In this document: piece by piece, positions 36,998-46,949 of the stretch
How the letters are laid out: every line of letters begins with the position of its first letter
Position numbering within the stretch: the stretch's first letter is position 1
DNA from: Pseudoxanthomonas mexicana
GTDB lineage: Bacteria; Pseudomonadota; Gammaproteobacteria; Xanthomonadales; Xanthomonadaceae
DNA length: 64,000 nt
Direction of reading: 5' to 3'
Assembly: GCF_001556105.1 (NCBI RefSeq)
Contig: NZ_LSIF01000092.1
Span: 1 to 64,000, forward strand
Notes under the pieces: generated by a model
Told to the model about the DNA's origin: nothing
The model's input: the letters and a program-made list of their open reading frames with translations, nothing else
The model's database searches: none
Translations under genes and position numbers: made by a program

Positions 36998-39064
36998 TCA
37001 GGTTTCCGGGTAACCCAGCCGCACCGCCACCGGCGTCAGCGCGGCGAACGGCCCGGCCAGTACTTCGGCGTAATGACGCCAATGGCCGGCCGGGAAGCGA
37101 CGTGCACCCGAAGACGGTGGAACCGGCAGCTGCACCTCGAGCGCCGCTCCCAGGGCGGCGGACACGGCGCCCGCGTCGTCCTTGATGTCGTCCATCCGGA
37201 TCAGCCGATGCGCATACAGATCTTCTTCGTGGAGATCGGCCATCTGATCGAACAGGCCGGCCAACCACGCTGCACCATGCTGGAGGTCATCCAGCGCGAG
37301 CGGTGCGGGCGCACCGAAAGCCAGCCAGTCCAGGAAGGCGTCACGGGGATCGCGCACGGCAAGCAGCAGGCACCCCTGTGGCAGCTGCGGGCGCAATGCC
37401 GTGAGGAATGCGTTGTCCCACAGCAGCAGCCAGTCGATCACCCGTCCGTCCTGCACGCCGCGGGCAGGCAGCGCGTCCCGCCATCCACGCAGGAAGGCGT
37501 CGGCCGACAGCTCGCCGGTCGACAGCGCCTCCGCAGTGCGGTAGTTCTGGAATCCATCGTTCGGCGGCTGCGGCAGGTAACGGTCTCCGCGAAACTCGTC
37601 GGTGATGTAGCCCAGCACACCGGCCAGCGATTCGACGACGGTGCCCGGGGGGCCCCATACCAGGAAGGGACGCACGGCCGGGCCATCCGGCTGCACGGCA
37701 CGTGGCGGCCATGCGACCGGAGCCTCGGTCCGCGACCAGAGCGGCAGGCGCGACGGCGCCATCGCGTGCGCCAGCGCGGTCCAGCCTGCCACCGCTTCAG
37801 CGTAATGGCCCGCGCGGTCGCACACGAACGCCTGCCAACTGCGCAGGCTGTGCTGCTGATCGGGATCGTCCGCCTTGGAGGCCAATTCACCGGCCCGCGC
37901 GATCGCTGCCGCCGGATCCCGCTGCAGCAGGCCTTCCACCAGACGCTGTTCTCCGCTGGCACGTCCCGGCTCGAGTTCGATGATGCGACGGGCGACGTCC
38001 TCGGCCGCGTCATGGTCCCCACTCGCATCCAGCACCGACATCTGCGCCTCCAGTGCGGGCGCATGCTGCGGCATCGCCGAGATCCAGCGCTCGACCACGG
38101 TGCGCGCTTCCGCACTGCCCACGGTTTCGAACAGCAGGCGTGCGAGCCACAGATCATGCACGTCCGCAGTGGTCGCCAGCGCCGCATCCAGCGTGTTGCG
38201 CGCATCGTCCTGCGCACCCAGGCGGCGCCAGGCCTCGATGATCGCCAGCACGGTCTCGCGATCGCGCGGCTGGCCGGCCAGCGCGATGCGCAGTGCTGCC
38301 AGTGCTTCGTCGTTCTGTCCCGCCGCCAGACGCAGATGGCCGATGTAACGGTGCAGTGCCGGCGCGTTATTGATGGCGACCAGCGGCGCCAGTTCATCGG
38401 CCGCGTCTGCGGGCCGGCCCTGTCGGCGGATCAGGTCGGCGATCAGGCTGCGCAGGCTGTCCGAGCCGGGCACCTTCTCGACCACGCCGCGGAAGGCTTG
38501 CTCGGCGAAGGCCCAGTGACCCAGCCCCATGTGGATGAAGCCGAGCGCGTAACGCAGCTGCACATCGTCCGGCGCCACGTTCATGGCGGCCGTCACGACC
38601 TTCAGCGCGCCATCCGCATCGCCCCGGCGCAGCATGACCATGCCATTGATGGCCGCCAGCTGCGGATGATCGGGCGCGACACGCGCGGCCAGCCGGGCGA
38701 GGCGCTCGGCGTCGTCCAGGTCGCCGCGGCCCAGAGCCAGCTGGCCCTGGATCAGGTAGGCCGTGAACTGGTTGGGATCCAGCACCGTCGCCTGGCTCAA
38801 TGCCGCCTGCGCGTCCTCGTTGCGGCGGCTGCCCACCAGCACGCCGGCACGGGCCAGGTGGAGGTCGGCGTTGTCGGGCGCCAGTGCGATGGCGCGATCG
38901 ATGGTGGCCAGCGCGGCCTCGGGCTGGCCGCCCTGCATCTGCGCGGTGGACAGCCAGCGCAGCGCCTGCGTGTCGTCGGGACGCCCGGCCACCAGGGCCT
39001 CGGCAGCGATCAGGGCATCGGCCACGGCGCCACGGCGCAGGGCATCCAGGATGGTGTCGTACAT
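36998..39064 (-). CDS. Large TPR-repeat protein with C-terminal sulfotransferase-like region
   Basis: 688 residues. The first 400 are TPR repeats (ALRWLSTAQMQGGQPEAALATIDRAIALAPDN is typical). Residues 440-680 contain PFLVWGPPGTVVESLAGVLG, reminiscent of the PAPS 5'-phosphosulfate loop, then LLLAVRDPRDAFLDWLAFG, like the 3'-phosphate-binding RDPRD segment of sulfotransferases. Many xanthomonads encode TPR plus sulfotransferase proteins. The key Lys of the 5' loop is not obvious, so catalytic activity is uncertain. Confidence 0.75.
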   Translation of the reverse strand: MYDTILDALRRGAVADALIAAEALVAGRPDDTQALRWLSTAQMQGGQPEAALATIDRAIALAPDNADLHLARAGVLVGSRRNEDAQAALSQATVLDPNQFTAYLIQGQLALGRGDLDDAERLARLAARVAPDHPQLAAINGMVMLRRGDADGALKVVTAAMNVAPDDVQLRYALGFIHMGLGHWAFAEQAFRGVVEKVPGSDSLRSLIADLIRRQGRPADAADELAPLVAINNAPALHRYIGHLRLAAGQNDEALAALRIALAGQPRDRETVLAIIEAWRRLGAQDDARNTLDAALATTADVHDLWLARLLFETVGSAEARTVVERWISAMPQHAPALEAQMSVLDASGDHDAAEDVARRIIELEPGRASGEQRLVEGLLQRDPAAAIARAGELASKADDPDQQHSLRSWQAFVCDRAGHYAEAVAGWTALAHAMAPSRLPLWSRTEAPVAWPPRAVQPDGPAVRPFLVWGPPGTVVESLAGVLGYITDEFRGDRYLPQPPNDGFQNYRTAEALSTGELSADAFLRGWRDALPARGVQDGRVIDWLLLWDNAFLTALRPQLPQGCLLLAVRDPRDAFLDWLAFGAPAPLALDDLQHGAAWLAGLFDQMADLHEEDLYAHRLIRMDDIKDDAGAVSAALGAALEVQLPVPPSSGARRFPAGHWRHYAEVLAGPFAALTPVAVRLGYPET

Positions 39065-39113
39065 GGGGCTACCAGCGTTCGGTCAAACGCCGATTGTAAC
39101 GGGGCTTCCCGGC

Positions 39114-40106
39114 TCAGGCGGCGCTGCCGGCCAGCCGCTCCGCCACCCAGCGCTCGGCGTAACCGTCGCCGGCCACGTTCTCGATGAAGGCGCAGTGGCC
39201 GCCCCACGGCGCGATCTCCAGCGTGGCCTGCGCCGGCAGCGCCCAGTCGCGGAACGTGTCGAACGGGATGACCGGATCATCCTCGGCCATCAGGATGTGC
39301 GCCGGCACGCTGAGCCCCGCCAGCCGCTCGCCGGCGATGGCGTAGCCGTCGAAGTACGCATCCAGCGTGCCGAACGCGGTGTGCCGCTGCACCAGCCAGT
39401 CGGTCAGCGCGCGGATGTCGAGCGCCAGCACCGCGTCGTCGAAATCGTGCCGCTGCGGGAACAGGTCGCGCTTGCGCTCCAGCGAACGGCGCCATTTGCG
39501 CGCGAAGTACCAGTCGTACAGCGGCAGCCCGCTCTCGATGCGGTCCATCGTGATGGCCGGGTCCAGCAGCGGGCAGACCGCGGCCACGTGCGCCAGCGCC
39601 AGTCCGGCGGCCGGCGCGCGCAGCGCCAGCCGCAGCGCGAAGTTGCCGCCCAGCGAATACCCGGCCACCCGCATCGGCACGTCGCCGGCGAAGCGCCGCG
39701 ATACGTCGAGCGCGGCATGCACCACCTCGTCGAGCCGGTTGGAGTGGAACAGGTCCTCGTTGAGGTGGTGGGTGTCGCCGTGATCACGGAAGTTCAGCCG
39801 GAACACGTCGAACCCGCGCTTCAGCAACTGCGTCGCCGTCAGCCGCATGTAGCTGGAATCGGCGCTGCCTTCCCAGCCGTGCAGCAGCAGCACCAGGCCG
39901 CGCGCCGTGCGGCCGGGAATCTGGCTAAGGAAGCCCTGCAGGCGCACCCCGTCGCCACCGTCCACGATGTGCTCCAGCGTCACCGCGCCGCTGCCCGCCA
40001 ACGCCCGCAGCGCCAGCCGACGGCGCAGCGCACTGGAACCCAGCACCGATTGCAGGTGCGGGTTGCGCAGCCAGCGCGGGGGTCGGAAATCGGCGGCAGT
40101 GATCAT
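39114..40106 (-). CDS. YheT-type alpha/beta hydrolase
   Basis: 330 residues from ATG 40106. N-terminal FRPPRWLRNPHLQSVLGS is the YheT/EMB8 signature; LVLLLHGWEGSADSSYM is the oxyanion-hole region, VAGYSLGGNFALR contains the nucleophile Ser, VPAHILMAEDDPVIPF the Asp and APWGGHCAFIE the His. Hydrolase of unknown, probably short-chain ester or lipid, substrate. 88 bases downstream of the plsC-like gene on the same strand. Confidence 0.92.
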   Translation of the reverse strand: MITAADFRPPRWLRNPHLQSVLGSSALRRRLALRALAGSGAVTLEHIVDGGDGVRLQGFLSQIPGRTARGLVLLLHGWEGSADSSYMRLTATQLLKRGFDVFRLNFRDHGDTHHLNEDLFHSNRLDEVVHAALDVSRRFAGDVPMRVAGYSLGGNFALRLALRAPAAGLALAHVAAVCPLLDPAITMDRIESGLPLYDWYFARKWRRSLERKRDLFPQRHDFDDAVLALDIRALTDWLVQRHTAFGTLDAYFDGYAIAGERLAGLSVPAHILMAEDDPVIPFDTFRDWALPAQATLEIAPWGGHCAFIENVAGDGYAERWVAERLAGSAA

Positions 40107-40194
40107 GGGGTCATCGCGGCGGCAGCGGTACGAGGGTGGCACCGGGGGATGGAGTATTCCCTCGAATACGTCGCCATGCCGTCACGCCGGCCGC

Positions 40195-40992
40195 TCAGGC
40201 CTCGGCCATCGCCTGGACGATGCGCTCGCGCGACAGGTCCGCGATGCGGCGGCGGCCTTCGACGTCGGCGACGCGGATCGGCTCGAGGAAGCAGATGTCG
40301 GCGGTGCGCGCGGGTTCGCCCAGCAGGCGCAGGAAGTTGGCGAAGAAGCTCTCCTTCGGCCCGAACGCCACCACCGGCTGCGCACTGCCGCGGGCGCCAT
40401 AGCGCAGCGCCACCGGCTGCACCGGCACCCCGGCCTCGACCGCGGCCAGGAAGATGCGCGCATGGAACGGCCCCACCGTGTGGCCATCGCGGGTGCGGCC
40501 CTCGGGAAACACACCGACCGGCCGGCCTTCGCGCAGGCGTTGCATCATCGCCTGCAGCACGCCGCCCAGTGATTCCTGGCTGCCGCGCTGGTGGAAGATG
40601 GTGTGGCCCTGCGCCGCCAGCCAGCCGACCACCGGCCAGCCGCGGATTTCCTGCTTGGCGACGAACCCCATCATCCGCTGGCTGTGCAGCGCCTCGATGT
40701 CGATCCAGCTGACATGGTTGGCCACGAACATCGTCGGGCCCGGCAGTGGGGTGCCGACCCGGCGCAGGCGGAATCCGAAAATGCGCATCAGGCCGCTGGA
40801 CCACCAGCGCACCGCCACGTCGCCCACGCTTTCGTCGCCGACCCGCACCCCGGCCAGCAGCGGCGAGAGGCAGAGCAGGACGATCGGCAGGAAGACCAGC
40901 AGGTGGACCAGCAGCAACGGCACGCGGTACGCGTAGCGGAACGCCCGCGCGACACCGCTGCCGCCAGCAACATGAACAGGGGGCGGCGTCAT
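40195..40992 (-). CDS. 1-acyl-sn-glycerol-3-phosphate acyltransferase (PlsC type)
   Basis: 265 residues. One or two N-terminal membrane helices (VPLLLVHLLVFLPIVLLCLSPLL), then the acyltransferase motifs: FVANHVSWIDIEAL (H-x4-D catalytic), GFVAKQEIRGWPVVGWLA, GVFPEGRTRDG (substrate-binding) and VPVQPVALRYG. Transfers an acyl chain to lysophosphatidate at the inner membrane. A second plsC elsewhere in the genome would be usual; this type sometimes works in ornithine-lipid synthesis. Confidence 0.9.
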   Translation of the reverse strand: MTPPPVHVAGGSGVARAFRYAYRVPLLLVHLLVFLPIVLLCLSPLLAGVRVGDESVGDVAVRWWSSGLMRIFGFRLRRVGTPLPGPTMFVANHVSWIDIEALHSQRMMGFVAKQEIRGWPVVGWLAAQGHTIFHQRGSQESLGGVLQAMMQRLREGRPVGVFPEGRTRDGHTVGPFHARIFLAAVEAGVPVQPVALRYGARGSAQPVVAFGPKESFFANFLRLLGEPARTADICFLEPIRVADVEGRRRIADLSRERIVQAMAEA

Positions 40993-41074
40993 GCTGTCAC
41001 GATAGCAGGAGTCAGGCGGCCGGCGTGAGCGAAACGCCGCGCGCGGTGGGCCACCCGCTCAGTTCCCGTTCCCT

Positions 41075-41503
41075 TCAGCCCTTCGATACCGGCACCACCG
41101 CCAAGGTCAGCCGCGACACGCAGACCAGTTTGCCGTCGTCGTTCTCGATGCGGATGTCCCACAACTGCGTGCTGCGGCCGACATGCAGCGCCCGCGCGGT
41201 ACCGGTGACCACGCCGCCGCGCATCGCGCGCACGTGGTTGGCGTTGATCTCCAGGCCCACGACCATCTCCTTGGTCGTGTCCACGCACAGGTTGCCCGCC
41301 ACGCTGCCCAGCGTTTCCGCCAGCGCCACCGACGCGCCGCCGTGCAGGATGCCGTACGGCTGCACGGTGCGCGCATCCACCGGCATCGTGCCGCGCAACC
41401 AGTCCTCTCCTGCTTCGGTCATGACGATGCCGAGGTTCGACACCAGCGTGTTGGCGGCGTGCGCGTTGACGGCGGCGAGATCGACGGGAGCACGGAAGGC
41501 CAT
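41075..41503 (-). CDS. Hotdog-fold thioesterase (MenI/PaaI-like)
   Basis: 142 residues from ATG 41503. Core hotdog signature VQPYGILHGGASVALAETLGSVAG (GxxHGG with the catalytic Glu in ALAETLGS), then GLEINANHVRAMRGGVVTGTARALHVGRSTQLWDIRI. Closest in pattern to DHNA-CoA/YdiI-type thioesterases. Cleaves an acyl- or aroyl-CoA; substrate not certain. Lies between plsC and the phospholipase D gene, separate transcript likely. Confidence 0.9.
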   Translation of the reverse strand: MAFRAPVDLAAVNAHAANTLVSNLGIVMTEAGEDWLRGTMPVDARTVQPYGILHGGASVALAETLGSVAGNLCVDTTKEMVVGLEINANHVRAMRGGVVTGTARALHVGRSTQLWDIRIENDDGKLVCVSRLTLAVVPVSKG

Positions 41504-41591
41504 GGCGGAGGTTCTCTGCAAAAGGGAAGCGATACGCGTGGGAAACGAGGCGGGCAGCGAGGTCGAGCGCCGACGGCTCTCTTCGGAGGCC

Positions 41592-43568
41592 TTACAGGAT
41601 CGGCACCAGGCCGGCGCCGAACGCGGTCAGCACGCGCGTGTACAGCCACTTCGGGCCGACGTTGACCTCGGGGAAATCACCCACCGAGACATAGCAGCGA
41701 TGGAACGCGGGATCCTTCGGCGTCACCGGCAGCGGGCAATCCGGGCCGGGCTGGAACTCATAGCTGGTCGCGTAGCGCCACGGCCAGATGTCGAAGATCG
41801 GCAGCGCCTCGGACACCTTGCCCAGGCTGTAGTCGAGGCCGGAGAACACCACCGGCTTGGCGCGTGGCGCGATCGTCCAGGCATTTTCTGTCGACATGTC
41901 GCGACGGATGCTGCCGGCCAGTGCCTGCGCGAACGCGGTGTCGTTGATCACCACGGCCGCTTCGGTGTTGTAGTTCTCCGACCGCGGGTCGAAGTTGTGC
42001 GTGCCGATCACCGCGATCTCGCCGTCGATCACCATCGACTTGGCATGCAGGCCCATGCGCACGCCGGCACGCTTCAGCGGCAACGGCTCCGCCGCCGCGC
42101 CACTGCTGAAGAACGAGGGTCGCGACTCGGTGCGTTGCAGGCGGCGCGTGGTTTCACCGGCGTCGGACGACCCGCCGCTGGACGGCCCGATCGAGCCCGA
42201 CGGCCCCCGGATGCCACCGCTGCGGCTGCGGCTGGCGCCCGCATCACCGGGCGATGTCACCGGCGGCCCATCCTGCATCAGCGCGGCGTAATCCACCGGC
42301 GCGTCTTCCGGAAACGGCTTGTATTCGTGGATGCGGAAGCCGAACTCGCGCAGGTACCGCCGTTTGTACTTGAACGACATCGAGTACACGATCGGGTTGT
42401 CCGTGGCGGCCAGGCTGTTGGTCGACACCACCACCTGCGGCGGCGGCTGGCGTTCGCGCATCTCGCGGAACATCGTCTGCGCCTGCTTCGACATCACCAG
42501 GTACGGCGTCTGCAGCAGCACTTCCGTCCGCGCACTGCGGATGAGCGCCTCCAGTTCCGGTGCGGCGGGCGCATCGTCGTCGCGCCGTTCGCGCCGGTGC
42601 TTCTGCGGCAGGTCGGCGATGTAGCGCACGTGGCTGACCCGGTACGCCGCATCGACGAAGCGCGCCCGCATCACGTCCGGATCGCTCGCCTCGTCCTTCG
42701 CCGCCTGCACGCGCTCCGGCCGCAGGTAGCGCGGCACCGGCATCGCCGGCACGCCACCCTCCAGCAGCGTGCGGCCGACGTCGTTCAGCCGTTCGGCCGG
42801 CACGCTGCGGCGCGCATTCCAGAACGCATCGAAGTTCGTCGCCATCGCGCCGGCCTCGGGCCCCGCGACCAGCACATCGCGGTCGCGGAAGTTGTACTCC
42901 GCATCCCAGTCGAAATAGTCGTCCTGGTAGTTGCGCCCGCCGCTGATGCCGATGCGGTCGTCCACCAGCAACAGCTTGGTGTGCATGCGCTGGTTGAAAC
43001 GGCGGAAACAGCACAGCACGCTGCCCGCATAATCCAGGTAGTTGAGCTTGGCCTTGCCGAAGCTGGGGTTGTAGATGCGGATGGCGAAGTTCTCGTGCGA
43101 ACCGGACAGCGCAGCCAGGATCTCCAGGTCGGCGATCGCGGACAGCTGGTCGATCAGCACGCGCACCTTCACGCCGCGCCGCGCCGCGGCCAGCAGTTCA
43201 TCCAGCACCAGCCGCGCGCTGTCGTCCTTGTCGAAGATGTAGGTCTGCAGGTCGATGCGCGCGCGCGCGCTGCGGATCAGGTTCAGCCGCGCAAGCAACG
43301 CATCGGAACCCTTGTCCAGCATCACCGCGTAATGGCGGGGCGACACGGCGGTGGATTCCGCGCGCGCCTGCGCCGCCAGGTCGTACAGCGGCGACGGCAG
43401 TGCGCAGGCATCGGCCTGCGTGCACTCGACCACCGTCGAGCGCGCGGCGAGGGCGATGCCGGCGGCGCGGTCGTGCTGGCGATCGGACAGGCTGGCGCAG
43501 GCGGTGCCCAGCAGCGCAGCGCAGAGCACCACGCAACGCGCGGCAAGCGAGGAAAAACCGGGGTTCAC
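41592..43568 (-). CDS. Phospholipase D-family lipoprotein (two HKD motifs)
   Basis: 658 residues from GTG 43568, which overlaps the YceI stop (GTGA). Lipobox LLGTAC. First HKD motif QRMHTKLLLVDDRIGISGGRNY and second MGLHAKSMVIDGEIAVIGTHNFD, each with the H, K, D triad and trailing Gly/Asn, so a cis-acting PLD active site is complete. A Ser/Gly-rich insert (GASRSRSGGIRGPSG) separates the two halves. Probably an envelope cardiolipin-synthase- or phospholipase-like enzyme; substrate unknown. Confidence 0.88.
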   Translation of the reverse strand: MNPGFSSLAARCVVLCAALLGTACASLSDRQHDRAAGIALAARSTVVECTQADACALPSPLYDLAAQARAESTAVSPRHYAVMLDKGSDALLARLNLIRSARARIDLQTYIFDKDDSARLVLDELLAAARRGVKVRVLIDQLSAIADLEILAALSGSHENFAIRIYNPSFGKAKLNYLDYAGSVLCCFRRFNQRMHTKLLLVDDRIGISGGRNYQDDYFDWDAEYNFRDRDVLVAGPEAGAMATNFDAFWNARRSVPAERLNDVGRTLLEGGVPAMPVPRYLRPERVQAAKDEASDPDVMRARFVDAAYRVSHVRYIADLPQKHRRERRDDDAPAAPELEALIRSARTEVLLQTPYLVMSKQAQTMFREMRERQPPPQVVVSTNSLAATDNPIVYSMSFKYKRRYLREFGFRIHEYKPFPEDAPVDYAALMQDGPPVTSPGDAGASRSRSGGIRGPSGSIGPSSGGSSDAGETTRRLQRTESRPSFFSSGAAAEPLPLKRAGVRMGLHAKSMVIDGEIAVIGTHNFDPRSENYNTEAAVVINDTAFAQALAGSIRRDMSTENAWTIAPRAKPVVFSGLDYSLGKVSEALPIFDIWPWRYATSYEFQPGPDCPLPVTPKDPAFHRCYVSVGDFPEVNVGPKWLYTRVLTAFGAGLVPIL

Positions 43569-44149
43569 GGGGTCTTTGCGCTCCGGATGCGTGCGCGCAA
43601 CACGAATACCACGCGGTCGCTGACCGCCAGCATCCAGTCGTCCATGTCGTAATCGCTGCGGCGCACCGCACCGGTGGCCACCACGTCGCAGTCCACCGCA
43701 GGGCGGGAACACGTCGCCGCCGCCACCTCGAGGCTGCGCGGCCGGCTGATGCCCTTGATGCTCAGCTCGCCCTCCAGCGTACCGCCGTCGTAGAGCAGCA
43801 TCGGGTCGTAGGGTCTGGAGGTGAAGGTGACCACCGGATAGTGGTCGGCGTCGAAGAACTTCTCGCTGCGCGCCCAGTCGCCGTAGCGCTGGTGGTCGAT
43901 GATCTCCACCTCGCGCGTGTACATGCGCAGGCGCACCTGCTGGCGACCATCCGGCAGGTGCTCGACCGAGCCTTCATAGCGCGGGAACAGGCCATCCAGC
44001 ACCTGGCCCCAGCGCGTGCGCAACTCGAAGCCCAGCCGTGTGTGCGCAGGATCGAAATCGTTGCGCCCTTGCGCCCATGCGGGTGCGGCGCACAGCAGGG
44101 CCAGGCACAGCATGGCCAGCCAGACGGCCAGCGGCAGATCGGACTTCAT
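43565..44149 (-). CDS. YceI-family periplasmic protein
   Basis: 194 residues from ATG 44149, overlapping the sixA stop as ATGA. Signal peptide VWLAMLCLALLCAAPAWA. Lipocalin-like YceI fold: FDPAHTRLGFELRTRWGQVLDGLFPRYEGSV, SEKFFDADHYPVVTFTSRPY and GELSIKGISRPRSLEV are the recurring motifs. Family members bind isoprenoid-like ligands such as polyprenyl chains. Coupled to a phospholipase D gene, suggesting an envelope-lipid context. Confidence 0.85.
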   Translation of the reverse strand: MKSDLPLAVWLAMLCLALLCAAPAWAQGRNDFDPAHTRLGFELRTRWGQVLDGLFPRYEGSVEHLPDGRQQVRLRMYTREVEIIDHQRYGDWARSEKFFDADHYPVVTFTSRPYDPMLLYDGGTLEGELSIKGISRPRSLEVAAATCSRPAVDCDVVATGAVRRSDYDMDDWMLAVSDRVVFVLRARIRSAKTP

Positions 44150-44622
44150 GGCCACCAGAAAGCGGACAGGTGCGCCACGCCCGGCTCGATCGCCGCATCC
44201 ACCGGCAGCGTCAGTACCACCACGCCACCCGGCGGCATGCCGCGGTACTCGCTGGTCACGCCGGAATACATCAGGGCGGCCAGCTGCTCGAGGCCCGGGT
44301 TGTGCCCGACCAGCAGCAGGCGCTCGGCCTCGCGGTGCTGGTCGGCCAGATCGGCCAGGGTGCCGGGCGTGGCCTCGTAGATGCGCTCTTCCAGCCGCTG
44401 TTCCACATAGCCGATCGTGGCCAGCACCGCCTCCAGCGTCTCGCGCGTGCGCCGCGCCGGCGAACACAGCACGCGGTCCGGCACCAGGCCCTGCTCCTTC
44501 AGCCAGCGCGCGACGGCCTCGGCCTCGGCCAGGCCCTGCGGCGACAGGGGGCGATCCAGGTCGGACTGGCCGGCAGTGGCCGGTTCGGCATGGGCATGGC
44601 GCAGCAGGATCAGTTCACGCAT
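44146..44622 (-). CDS. sixA: Phosphohistidine phosphatase SixA
   Basis: 158 residues. Histidine phosphatase fold with the catalytic RHG motif LILLRHAHAEP at the N-terminus, SPARRTRETLEAVL, and the second His in LLLVGHNPGLEQLA. SixA removes phosphate from phosphohistidine on phosphotransfer proteins (e.g. NPr/PtsO in E. coli). First gene of a sixA-yceI-PLD string linked by 4-base overlaps. Confidence 0.92.
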   Translation of the reverse strand: MRELILLRHAHAEPATAGQSDLDRPLSPQGLAEAEAVARWLKEQGLVPDRVLCSPARRTRETLEAVLATIGYVEQRLEERIYEATPGTLADLADQHREAERLLLVGHNPGLEQLAALMYSGVTSEYRGMPPGGVVVLTLPVDAAIEPGVAHLSAFWWP

Positions 44623-44649
44623 GGGACAACGACTCCTTCAGTTTGGCCT

Positions 44650-45282
44650 TCAGGCCTTCTTGATCCATTTCAACAACGGTTCCCAGTCGGCCTGGTGCTC
44701 GCGCACCTGGGCCGAGCGGTAATCGAACAGGCTGCGGCCCAGGCCGGCCATCACCACGTAGGCCTGGGTGTCGCGCAGCTGGGTAATGACCGGGTACGGC
44801 CAGGTCTTCAGCATGTCCACCGCCTGCTGCGACGCATTCGTCCACGGCTTGCTGCGGTTGACCACCAGCCCGACCGGCAGCTTGCGCTTGTGTACGCGCG
44901 GCACCTTGGCCATGGTGTTGAGGAAGCCGACCGTCGCCTCGATGTCCAGCGCCGACGGCAACACTGGCACCACCACGGCGTCGGCCTGCTCGAGGAAGCT
45001 TTCCAGATCGTCCGCCATCGCGCCGGCCGGGGCATCGATCACCACGCGCTCGGCATCTTCAGGCAACCAGGCCTTCCAGGCGCGCTTGCCGCTGGCGTCG
45101 ATCGGCAGCACCGCGGTTTCCAGTTCCGCCCGGCGCTCGGCCCAGCGGGTGGAGGAATGCTGGGGATCCACGTCCACCAGCACGGTGCGCTTGCCATCCA
45201 GTGCGAAGTACGCGGCCAGATTGGTCGCCAGGGTGGTCTTGCCCGCGCCGCCCTTGGAGCTGGCGACCAGAATCGTCTTCAT
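44650..45282 (-). CDS. ParA/MinD-like ATPase
   Basis: 210 residues from ATG 45282 (GAGG 7 bases upstream). Deviant Walker [21 protein letters not shown] with the signature Lys at both ends, [14 protein letters not shown] (switch I/Asp), [10 protein letters not shown] and VNRSKPW. Length and layout match small ParA/VirC1-like partitioning ATPases that position protein complexes or plasmids. No ParB partner is adjacent; sixA is 27 bases downstream, and an AAA ATPase is divergent. Confidence 0.93.
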   Translation of the reverse strand: MKTILVASSKGGAGKTTLATNLAAYFALDGKRTVLVDVDPQHSSTRWAERRAELETAVLPIDASGKRAWKAWLPEDAERVVIDAPAGAMADDLESFLEQADAVVVPVLPSALDIEATVGFLNTMAKVPRVHKRKLPVGLVVNRSKPWTNASQQAVDMLKTWPYPVITQLRDTQAYVVMAGLGRSLFDYRSAQVREHQADWEPLLKWIKKA

Positions 45283-45439
45283 GCGCGCACCTCGTTGCTG
45301 GAGAACCCGGAGGGTACACCGCGACAAGTGAAGCGGGAACCGGCGTGTCCGGCCCCCGCGACCCGCTGTCGCGGGCCTTCCGGCTCCCCGTTCCGTACGG
45401 CGCTTGCTATCGTGCCGGTCCCCACGGACCGGATGCCCC

Positions 45440-46939
45440 ATGAACGAGCTGCAGGACCTGACCGCGCTGATCCGCGCCAACACCCCGCTGATCGTCATCG
45501 AGACCCAGGACGAGGCCCGCGTGGTGGAACTGTTCCGGCAGGCGCTGGGCCAGGTGTGGCGGGCGCTGTTCCGCTGGAGCATCACCGAAGGGCTGCGCCG
45601 GCTGGACATGGACCGCGAGGACGAGGCCGTGGGCCCGCCCGACGCCAGCGCCGCCCTGCAGGCCATCAAGCAGGCCGACCAGCGCGGCATCTACCTGCTG
45701 CTCGATTTCCACCCTTACCTGGGTTACGCCAGCAGCCAGCGCCAGCTGCGCGACATCATGCAGCGCCGCCACAGCCTGCCGCACGTGGTGGTGCTGGTCG
45801 GCGCCAAGATCGAGCTGCCGGCCGAACTCGAAGCCCTGGCCGTGCGCTTCAATCCGCGCCTGCCCGACGGCCCGGCGCTGCTGAAGATGGTGCGCGAGGA
45901 AGCCGAGCACTACGCCCGCGAGCACGGCGGCCGCCGTGTGGAAGCCGATGGCGAGGCGGTCAAGCAGATCGTGCGCAACCTGCAGGGCCTGAGCCTGGTC
46001 GACGCGCGCCGCATCGCCCGCCAGCTGATCTTCGCCGATGGTGCGCTGACCGCCAGCGACCTGCCCGCGCTGAACAAGCTGAAGTTCGAGCTGCTCAACC
46101 GCAGCGGCCACCTGCATTACGAGTACGACACCGCCCGGTTCGCCGACGTCGCCGGTGCCACCCGCCTGAAGCGCTGGATCGAACAGCGCCGCGCGGTGTT
46201 CGTCTCCGGCAATCCGCCGCCCGGCCTGGACCTGCCCAAGGGCGTGCTGCTGCTCGGCGTGCAGGGCTGCGGCAAGTCGATGCTGGCCAAGGCCACTGCC
46301 GGCGGCTTCGGCGTGCCGCTGCTGCGCCTGGATTTCGGCACGCTGTACGACAAGTACCACGGCGAGACCGAGAAGAACCTGCGCGCCGCACTCGCCTCGG
46401 CCGAACAGCTGGCGCCGTGCGTGCTGTGGATCGACGAAATCGAGAAGGGCCTCGCCAGCGGCGGCGACGAGGATGGCGGCGTCTCGCGCCGCGTGCTCGG
46501 CTACCTGCTGACGTGGATGGCGGAACGCAAGGCCGGTGCCGGCAGTGGACAGGTGTTCCTGGTTGCCACCGCCAACCAGGTGCAGGACCTGCCGCCGGAG
46601 CTGCTGCGCAAGGGCCGCTTCGACGAGATCTTCTTCGTCGACCTGCCCTCGCCGGAGGCGCGCGTCGAGGTGCTGCGCGTGCACCTGGCGCGGCGCGAGC
46701 TGGATCCGGAAGGCTTCAACCTGCCGGCGCTGGCCGCCGCGGCGAACGGCTTCTCCGGTGCCGAACTCGAGCAGGCCATCGTTTCCGCGATGTACGCCGC
46801 GCATGCCGAGCAGAAGCCGCTCGACACCGACCTGGTCATGCACGAGATCCGCGGCACCCGCCCGCTGTCCGTGCTGATGGCCGAACAGGTGCAGGCGCTG
46901 CGCGAGTGGGCGCGGGAGCGGACGGTGCCGGCCGATTGA
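45440..46939 (+). CDS. AAA ATPase (Ycf46-like)
   Basis: 499 residues from ATG 45440. Residues 1-210 form the Ycf46-type N-terminal domain ([32 protein letters not shown]). The AAA module has Walker [22 protein letters not shown] near residue 275, Walker [16 protein letters not shown], sensor-1 [32 protein letters not shown] and a [15 protein letters not shown] lid. Plant and cyanobacterial Ycf46 relatives have no settled function. Divergent from the ParA-like gene; the 157-base gap between them should hold both promoters. Confidence 0.93.
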   Translation: MNELQDLTALIRANTPLIVIETQDEARVVELFRQALGQVWRALFRWSITEGLRRLDMDREDEAVGPPDASAALQAIKQADQRGIYLLLDFHPYLGYASSQRQLRDIMQRRHSLPHVVVLVGAKIELPAELEALAVRFNPRLPDGPALLKMVREEAEHYAREHGGRRVEADGEAVKQIVRNLQGLSLVDARRIARQLIFADGALTASDLPALNKLKFELLNRSGHLHYEYDTARFADVAGATRLKRWIEQRRAVFVSGNPPPGLDLPKGVLLLGVQGCGKSMLAKATAGGFGVPLLRLDFGTLYDKYHGETEKNLRAALASAEQLAPCVLWIDEIEKGLASGGDEDGGVSRRVLGYLLTWMAERKAGAGSGQVFLVATANQVQDLPPELLRKGRFDEIFFVDLPSPEARVEVLRVHLARRELDPEGFNLPALAAAANGFSGAELEQAIVSAMYAAHAEQKPLDTDLVMHEIRGTRPLSVLMAEQVQALREWARERTVPAD

Positions 46940-46949
46940 CGGGTCTACC

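Noticed and set aside
40746..43652. 968-codon plus-strand frame opposite plsC, thioesterase and phospholipase D
   Set aside because: Runs antisense through three recognised genes; Arg/His-rich shadow composition.
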